Source of the DNA: Limisoma sp963590405
Lineage (GTDB): Bacteria > Bacteroidota > Bacteroidia > Bacteroidales > Muribaculaceae
DNA length: 19,508 nt
Direction: 5' to 3'
NCBI GenBank assembly: GCA_963590405.1
Contig: CAVAPE010000046.1
Span: forward strand, 1-19,508
A program made the position numbers and the translations under genes. Below the pieces are notes generated by a model. That model worked only from the letters and a program-made list of their open reading frames with translations. It was not told where the DNA came from and did not search any database. This document shows positions 15,091-19,508 of the stretch, in pieces (position 1 is the stretch's first letter; the number at the start of each line of letters is the position of its first letter).

Positions 15091-15555
15091 TTAGCGTGCG
15101 AGTTCGATGAGCATTTTGCCCTCGGCGCTAAACAAGCCAACGTTGCCGTTGGGCAGTTTGCCGTAGGACGCCACGTCGTCGAAACTCTTCATCAGTTTGT
15201 CCTCGAAGTCCATATTGCCGCAGAGGCGCATCGTGAGAGCAAGGTTGCCAAACTTCAGCGTTTGGTTGCCGCCCGTGGTGTATTCGCCGTCGAAGGTGTT
15301 GCAACTGGCGTTGCCGTGGGTGAGATGCTCCTTGGTGTCGAACCATATTGTCGGCTTTTCCTCAGCGTCCGTGTTGCTCATGCCGGCTGCGCTGACGATT
15401 GTCCATTCGCCCTGCAGTTCAGAGTGTTTGATTTTACCCAGAGTGTTTTGTGCTGCGGCGGTGCCGCTGGTGTTTGTCGCCTGCTTGCTTGAGCCGCACG
15501 ATGCGAAAAGCATTGCAGCCAAAGCCACCGTCAGGAGTTGTGCATATCGTTTCAT
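15091..15555 (-). CDS. META-domain (HslJ-like) lipoprotein
   Basis: A 154-residue lipoprotein. The signal peptide MKRYAQLLTVALAAMLFAS precedes Cys20, followed by a Ser/Thr/Ala-rich linker. A META/DUF306 domain then begins at ELQGEWTIVSAAG. Family marks include the GNASCNTFDGEYTTGG block, equivalent to the G-x-x-G-C-N-x-Y/F motif, and LALTMRLC. HslJ-like proteins are linked to envelope stress and novobiocin resistance in E. coli, but the biochemical role is unknown. ATG 15555 is used because a longer reading frame upstream overlaps proA and lacks a signal peptide. It is the last gene before a strong terminator and may be transcribed with proA. Confidence 0.88.
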   Translation of the reverse strand: MKRYAQLLTVALAAMLFASCGSSKQATNTSGTAAAQNTLGKIKHSELQGEWTIVSAAGMSNTDAEEKPTIWFDTKEHLTHGNASCNTFDGEYTTGGNQTLKFGNLALTMRLCGNMDFEDKLMKSFDDVASYGKLPNGNVGLFSAEGKMLIELAR

Positions 15556-15589
15556 TTGATTGTCGCTTGTCTGGTTTATAATTGATAAA

Positions 15590-15621
15590 CGCAGCGATGC
15601 CGCGAATACTGCACCGCTGCG
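15590..15621 (-). terminator. Hairpin between proA and the META lipoprotein gene
   Basis: On the minus strand CGCAGCG (15621-15615) pairs with CGCTGCG (15596-15590), with further partial pairing of GTGC and GCAT inside. It is followed by TTTAT, a poor T-tail. It could attenuate transcription between proA and the lipoprotein gene or protect the proBA mRNA 3' end. No separate TAnnTTTG was found before the lipoprotein start. Confidence 0.4.
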
Positions 15622-15632
15622 CAAAAAATTTT

Positions 15633-16880
15633 TTACTTTCTTGTCTGGCCGTTGCCTGTGATGATGTATTTGTAGGTGGTGAGTTCCGGCAGAGCCATCG
15701 GTCCGCGGGCGTGGAGTTTCTGCGTGGAGATGCCAATCTCGGCGCCGAAGCCAAACTGTCCGCCGTCGGTGAAGGCGGTAGGCAGGTTGGTGTAGACGCA
15801 CGCCGCATCCACCTCCTGGGCAAATGTCAGGCACGCTGCTTCGTCCTCCGCAACGATGCTCTCGCTGTGGTGCGACGAGTAGCGCGCAATGTGGTCGAGA
15901 GCGCCGTCGAGACCGTCGACCGTGCGCACCGACATCTTGTAGTCGAGATATTCCTTGCCCCAGTCGCTGTCGTCGGCATGCTCAAGCAGAGGGTATTTGC
16001 CTTCGAGAGCCGCATACGCCTCGTCGTCGGCACGAACCACAACATTTTTCGCCGTCATCGGGGCAATGAGGGCAGGGAGGTCGGCAAGTCGCTGGCGGTC
16101 GATGAGCAAGCAGTCGAGTGCGTTGCACACGCTCACGCGGCGCGTCTTGGCGTTGAACACGATGTCAATGCCTTTCTTCAGGTCGCCCGAAGCATCGAAA
16201 TAGCAGTGGCACACGCCAGCACCCGTCTCGATGACTGGTACCTTCGCGTTGTCGCGCACAAAACTGATGAGGCGCGCACTTCCGCGAGGGATAACGAGGT
16301 CAACATAGCCCACGGCCTGGAGCATCTCCTGCGTGGTTTCGTGGTCGGGTGGCAGAAGGGTCACGGCATTGCTGTCGAAGCCCTCGTCGGCGAGAGCCTC
16401 TTTAAGCACTGCTACGGCAGCGCGGTTGGAGCAGTCGGCATCGCTGCCGCCCTTGAGCACACAGGCGTTGCCGCTCTTCATGCAGAGGGAAAACACGTCG
16501 AACGTGACGTTGGGGCGTGCCTCATAAATCACGCCCACCACACCGAAAGGCACGCTCACCTTGCTTATCTGCATGCCATTGGGCTGCGTCCATTGGGCGA
16601 GGGTGCGGCGCAGAGGCGAGGCAAGGCTGGCAACGCTGCGCATGTCGGCAGCGATGGCGCGCAGACGCTCCTCGGTGAGCATCAGTCGGTCGTATTTAGG
16701 GTTGGCGGAGTCCATCCGCGAAAGGTCTTGTGCGTTGGCGGCGAGGATGGCGGCAGCCTCTGCCTCCACCTTGTCGGCAGCGTGCAGAAGTAGCCGGTTG
16801 ATGTCGGCCTCCTGCATGCGGTTGAGTTGGCGCGATGCTTGGCGTGAGCCAACGAGCATCGCCTTCAGTTTATCGTTCAT
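15633..16880 (-). CDS. proA: Gamma-glutamyl phosphate reductase
   Basis: A 415-residue cytosolic enzyme that reduces gamma-glutamyl phosphate to glutamate-5-semialdehyde with NADPH, the second step of proline synthesis. The aldehyde-dehydrogenase fold is evident: VPFGVVGVIYEARPNVT, LKGGSDA, VIPRGSARLI, the catalytic Cys252 in RRVSVCNALDCLL, and the terminal FGFGAEIGISTQKLHARGPM block. The length is normal. It starts 7 bp after the proB stop on the same strand, the classic proBA order. A long open frame on the opposite strand (15582-16793) is a shadow. Confidence 0.98.
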   Translation of the reverse strand: MNDKLKAMLVGSRQASRQLNRMQEADINRLLLHAADKVEAEAAAILAANAQDLSRMDSANPKYDRLMLTEERLRAIAADMRSVASLASPLRRTLAQWTQPNGMQISKVSVPFGVVGVIYEARPNVTFDVFSLCMKSGNACVLKGGSDADCSNRAAVAVLKEALADEGFDSNAVTLLPPDHETTQEMLQAVGYVDLVIPRGSARLISFVRDNAKVPVIETGAGVCHCYFDASGDLKKGIDIVFNAKTRRVSVCNALDCLLIDRQRLADLPALIAPMTAKNVVVRADDEAYAALEGKYPLLEHADDSDWGKEYLDYKMSVRTVDGLDGALDHIARYSSHHSESIVAEDEAACLTFAQEVDAACVYTNLPTAFTDGGQFGFGAEIGISTQKLHARGPMALPELTTYKYIITGNGQTRK

Positions 16881-16887
16881 TGCTTGA

Positions 16888-17973
16888 TTATAGTTGCTCG
16901 ATGTAGAGATAATTGTAGTGGATTAGCGGACGCATGCCCTGCTTGCCGATGGCGGCGCGCGCCTCGGTGCTGTCGTAACTCGTGCGTCCCACGGCAAACG
17001 ACTGACCGTCGGGGGCTACGACCTTCACGATGTCGTCCTTCTCGAAGTCGCCGTCGACAGCCACCACGCCCACGGGCAGCAGACTGCTTGCCTGCGACGA
17101 CATCAGTGCTTCGTAGGCACCTTTGTTGATGTGGATGCTACCCTTGGCGAAGCCGTCGCTATGGGCAATCCATTTCTTCACGCTCGACACTCCGCGCTTC
17201 TCAGCCACAAATTCGGTGAAAGGCACGCCGTTGCCGTCGTGGAGCAAGAGGTCGGTGAGCACGTTCTCGCGCTTGCCGTTGGCTATGTATACGGTGATGC
17301 CCTCGTCTGCCACCTTGCGCGCGGTGCGGAACTTGGTGACCATGCCGCCGCGCCCTTGCGAGGAGCGTTGCTTGCCGTCGATAATTCCCATATCGATGTT
17401 GGCATCGGGCTCAATGCGGCGTATCACTTCCGACTTGGGGTCGGTGGGGTCGCCGTTGTACACGCCGTCGATGTTGGAGAGAATAACGAGTGCATCCATG
17501 TCCATCATCGTGGCAATGAGCCCCGACAACTCGTCGTTGTCGGTAAACATCAGTTCGGTGAGCGACACCGTGTCGTTTTCGTTGACGATTGGGATGACAC
17601 CGTTTTCAAGCATCACCTCCATACAGTTTTTCTGATTGAGATAGTGGCGGCGCGTGGCGAAACTCTCTTTCAGCGTGAGCACCTGCCCGCAGGCAATGCC
17701 GTGGTCGCGGAAAAACTCGTAGTAGTTGTTGATGAGTTTCACCTGCCCCACAGCCGAGAAGAGTTGCCGCGCCGACACGGGGTCGAGGCGGTCCACGCCG
17801 TGCATCTCGCTGCGTCCGGCGGCCACGGCACCCGACGAAATCATAATCACCTCCATGCCAGAGCGATGGAGTTCAACAATTTGGTCGACGAGAGCCGACA
17901 TGCGCGTAATGTCGAGCGTGCCGTCGCGTCGCGCCAGCACGTTGCTGCCAATCTTTATCGCAATCCTTTTCAT
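16888..17973 (-). CDS. proB: Glutamate 5-kinase with PUA domain
   Basis: A 361-residue kinase that phosphorylates glutamate with ATP, the first and usually feedback-inhibited step of proline synthesis. The amino-acid kinase domain fills about residues 1-255, with KIGSNVL at the start, MISSGAVAAG, PIVNENDTVS, ILSNIDGVY and the GRGGMVTKF lysine motif. A PUA domain follows at about residues 275-355 (KGSIHINKGAYEAL, VGVVAVDGDFEKDDIV), as in E. coli ProB. ATG 17973 gives the canonical MKRIAIKIGSNV start. An in-frame TTG three codons upstream overlaps the promoter. The transcript is probably leaderless. Confidence 0.98.
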   Translation of the reverse strand: MKRIAIKIGSNVLARRDGTLDITRMSALVDQIVELHRSGMEVIMISSGAVAAGRSEMHGVDRLDPVSARQLFSAVGQVKLINNYYEFFRDHGIACGQVLTLKESFATRRHYLNQKNCMEVMLENGVIPIVNENDTVSLTELMFTDNDELSGLIATMMDMDALVILSNIDGVYNGDPTDPKSEVIRRIEPDANIDMGIIDGKQRSSQGRGGMVTKFRTARKVADEGITVYIANGKRENVLTDLLLHDGNGVPFTEFVAEKRGVSSVKKWIAHSDGFAKGSIHINKGAYEALMSSQASSLLPVGVVAVDGDFEKDDIVKVVAPDGQSFAVGRTSYDSTEARAAIGKQGMRPLIHYNYLYIEQL

Positions 17974-17979
17974 AATGCG

Positions 17980-17987
17980 CAAAGTTA
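17980..17987 (-). promoter_or_regulatory. -7 promoter element of proB
   Basis: On the minus strand TAACTTTG is an exact TAnnTTTG match, with only six bases between its last G and ATG 17973. A TTG lies 23 bp upstream, slightly farther than usual. The short distance implies a 5' leader of zero to a few bases. Confidence 0.65.
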
Positions 17988-18081
17988 CGCATAATCTTTC
18001 ATTAAGTTGTCAAATAAATGCATAATGGATAGCGCACGAACCACAAATTTGGCGAGTAAAAGCACCCAATTGCCGCCGATA

Positions 18082-18138
18082 TTTCAATTACTAATTGATA
18101 AAAATGGGCAAATCTTTCAATTACTAATTGAAAGATTT
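18082..18138 (+). repeat. Two palindromic repeats 33 bp apart upstream of ATPase 3
   Basis: TTTCAATTACTAATTGA starts at 18082 and again at 18115, exactly 33 bp apart. Each has the core TCAATTA-C-TAATTGA. The second extends to a perfect palindrome at 18110-18138, with 14-bp arms (AAATCTTTCAATTA and its complement) around one central C. The second copy covers the TTG of the ATPase 3 promoter. The preceding 90 bases up to the proB promoter hold no further copy. Confidence 0.92.
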
Positions 18139-18158
18139 AAAAGAAATGCTTATCTTTG
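18128..18158 (+). promoter_or_regulatory. Promoter of ATPase 3, overlapping the palindrome
   Basis: TTG at 18128-18130, 20-bp spacer, then TATCTTTG at 18151-18158, an exact match. ATG follows at 18179. The TTG lies inside the 29-bp palindrome, so a protein bound there should block RNA polymerase. Confidence 0.72.
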
Positions 18159-18178
18159 TTCGCAAAACTAAGCGAATT

Positions 18179-19432
18179 ATGGACAAGAACACCATTCAGA
18201 AAATCATCATAGGTAACCAGGAGTTGGTTGAGCAAGTGGAACTTGTGGAAAGGCGTTTTGTCTTTGAGCCACATGGAAACTATGTATTTGTCGGCGTGCG
18301 GCAGGCTGGCAAGTCCTACCTGCTCTATCAGCGGATGAAGCAACTTCTGGCAGAGGGGCACTCGATAGAGGAGTTGGTGTACATCAACTTCGACGATGAG
18401 CGCATCATCAACATAAAAGCCGAGGAGATGGACTTGATACTCCAAGCCCACCAAGCGTTGTCGCCAGTGAAGCCGATTCTGTTTCTTGACGAAATCCAGA
18501 ACATCGACGGATGGGAGCACTTCGCTCGCCGGTTGGCAAACGAGAAATATCAGGTGTATATAACGGGAAGCAATGCTAAGATGCTGAGCCGTGACATTGC
18601 CACCACGTTGGGCGGACGTTATTGGGTGATGAACGTGTATCCATACAATTTCGCGGAGTTTCTGGATGCCCATGGCGTAAAACTGAAAAAACACTGGGAG
18701 TTGAGCAGACAATGCGCCGAGGTGGAGAGGTTGTTTAATGACTACTTCTATTATGGAGGTTTTCCCGAACTCACGTCGGTGATTGACAAGCGCGCTTGGC
18801 TTACCAGCATCTTCCAGAAGATATTCTTCAGTGACGTGATGGCGAGAAATGGTGTGCGCAACGAAGATGCCCTGCGAATGACGATTCGCAAATTGGCAGA
18901 CAGCGTGAAGCAGCCCACTGCCTATAACCGCATAAACAATCTGGTGGCTTCTACTGGCGTGAAGACCAACGTGCAGAGCGTGATCCATTATGTGGGTTAC
19001 CTGAAGGACAGTTGCCTCGTGTTTTCGTTGGAGAATTTTGTTTCCAAGTTTGTGGAGAAAGAAACGTCCAAGAAGCATTATTTCATTGACAACGGGTTGC
19101 TGAATCTTTTTCTTGTGGATTCGGAAACGTCTTTGCTTGAGAACTTATGTGCCATCCATCTTTACAAGAAATATGGCGATGGCTTGTATTACTACAACAA
19201 AGGCGTGGAGGTGGATTTCTATGTTCCTTCGGAGAAAATGGCTATACAGGTGTGCTACGACATGAAGGAAGCCTCTACGGCAGAGCGCGAAAAGGGCGCA
19301 TTGGTGAAACTGGCAAGCCATGTCGATGTTCAGCGTGCCATGATAATCACGAGGGACAGTGAGGCAGAACTTGATGAAGGGGGATTGAAGATAGAAGTTG
19401 TGCCCGTGTGGAAATGGCTGCTGGCGGAGTGA
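18179..19432 (+). CDS. AAA-family ATPase with DUF4143 C-terminal domain (ATPase 3)
   Basis: A 417-residue AAA_14/DUF4143 protein. Walker A is G39-VRQAGKS46, Walker B ILFLD104-E105-IQ, and the sensor YITGSNAKML follows. GGRYWVMNVYPYNFAEFL and YFYYGGFPEL mark the passage into DUF4143. The C-terminal core reads YYYNKGVE344-V-D346-F followed by AIQVCYD, so the Lys of a nuclease-type ExK is absent, as in ATPase 2. ATG 18179 is preferred because an in-frame ATG at 18128 would lie inside the promoter. Composition is visibly more AT-rich than proB and pldA nearby, suggesting transfer. It stands alone, with a private palindromic array upstream. Confidence 0.92.
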   Translation: MDKNTIQKIIIGNQELVEQVELVERRFVFEPHGNYVFVGVRQAGKSYLLYQRMKQLLAEGHSIEELVYINFDDERIINIKAEEMDLILQAHQALSPVKPILFLDEIQNIDGWEHFARRLANEKYQVYITGSNAKMLSRDIATTLGGRYWVMNVYPYNFAEFLDAHGVKLKKHWELSRQCAEVERLFNDYFYYGGFPELTSVIDKRAWLTSIFQKIFFSDVMARNGVRNEDALRMTIRKLADSVKQPTAYNRINNLVASTGVKTNVQSVIHYVGYLKDSCLVFSLENFVSKFVEKETSKKHYFIDNGLLNLFLVDSETSLLENLCAIHLYKKYGDGLYYYNKGVEVDFYVPSEKMAIQVCYDMKEASTAEREKGALVKLASHVDVQRAMIITRDSEAELDEGGLKIEVVPVWKWLLAE

Positions 19433-19469
19433 TTGGGACCTGCTTTGTTGTGTAGAATCCAAATAGAAG

Positions 19470-19508
19470 TGCAACGTTTTTGATGCTAAATGCATGAAAA
19501 ACACTGCA
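19470..19508. repeat. Long imperfect inverted repeat at the window edge
   Basis: Arms of 17 bases (19470-19486 and 19492-19508) match at 14 of 17 positions around the loop TAAAT. The outer TGCA and the AAAAA/TTTTT blocks pair. It begins 37 bases after the ATPase 3 stop. It could be a terminator stem or the start of another repeat array; the window ends before this can be decided. Confidence 0.6.

Noticed and set aside
15556..15834. N-terminal extension of the META lipoprotein reaching into proA
   Set aside because: The extension lacks a signal peptide, overlaps conserved proA codons and displaces the lipobox from the N-terminus.
15582..16793. 403-residue open frame on the plus strand opposite proA
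   Set aside because: proA is full length with an intact active site. The opposite frame has no domain, no promoter and would run through the hairpin after proA.
6011..19432. Recent gene duplication as the source of the three ATPases
   Set aside because: They differ in length, Walker A sequence, C-terminal residues and upstream repeats, so separate acquisition or ancient divergence fits better.

Overview
The window looks like chromosomal DNA from a member of the Bacteroidales. It is moderately GC-rich and densely coded, and it resembles Muribaculaceae or Prevotellaceae, though the family placement is a weak inference. Three things support the order. Most intergenic gaps carry the Bacteroidota promoter signature TAnnTTTG, several with an upstream TTG at about 19-20 bp. 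Shine-Dalgarno sequences are almost absent. The gene families are typical of the group: a type II glutaminyl-cyclase-like M28 lipoprotein, DUF4294, NamZ/DUF1343, a META-domain lipoprotein and DUF4143 ATPases. I saw no tRNA, rRNA, insertion sequence, phage gene or cas gene.

Layout, left to right. (1) 5-2382, plus strand: a MATE exporter, then an M28 lipoprotein with its own promoter inside the end of the MATE gene. (2) 2452-5832, plus strand: a tight operon of rpoN (sigma-54), a PAP2-like membrane protein and an M16 zinc peptidase. (3) 5833-7375: an array of four 33-bp direct repeats, then an AAA/DUF4143 ATPase (ATPase 1). (4) 7393-9059, plus strand: an exported glucosaminidase with two LysM domains, and an exported DUF4294 protein. 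(5) 10269-9070, minus strand: a second AAA/DUF4143 ATPase (ATPase 2) with its own 41-bp repeat array upstream. (6) 10504-14060, plus strand: a namZ-like exo-muramidase, a sodium:solute symporter and a WYL regulator, probably one operon for scavenging cell-wall sugar. (7) 14159-15004: an outer-membrane phospholipase A, apparently read from a leaderless GTG start. (8) 17973-15091, minus strand: proB, proA and a META-domain lipoprotein, closed by a clear intrinsic terminator. (9) 18082-19432, plus strand: a third AAA/DUF4143 ATPase (ATPase 3) with two palindromic repeats 33 bp apart, then a long inverted repeat that runs to the window edge.

Most of the window is envelope biology (peptidoglycan turnover, lipoproteins, outer-membrane lipase) plus proline synthesis and sigma-54. 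The striking feature is the three diverged AAA/DUF4143 ATPases within 13 kb. Each is preceded, in its own orientation, by a short repeat array of unrelated sequence but regular period (33, 41 and 33 bp). Each array sits on or just upstream of that gene's promoter. The likely unit is therefore an ATPase plus its private cis-array, dropped between housekeeping genes. What the unit does (autoregulation, DNA targeting, mobility or defence) cannot be read from this sequence.
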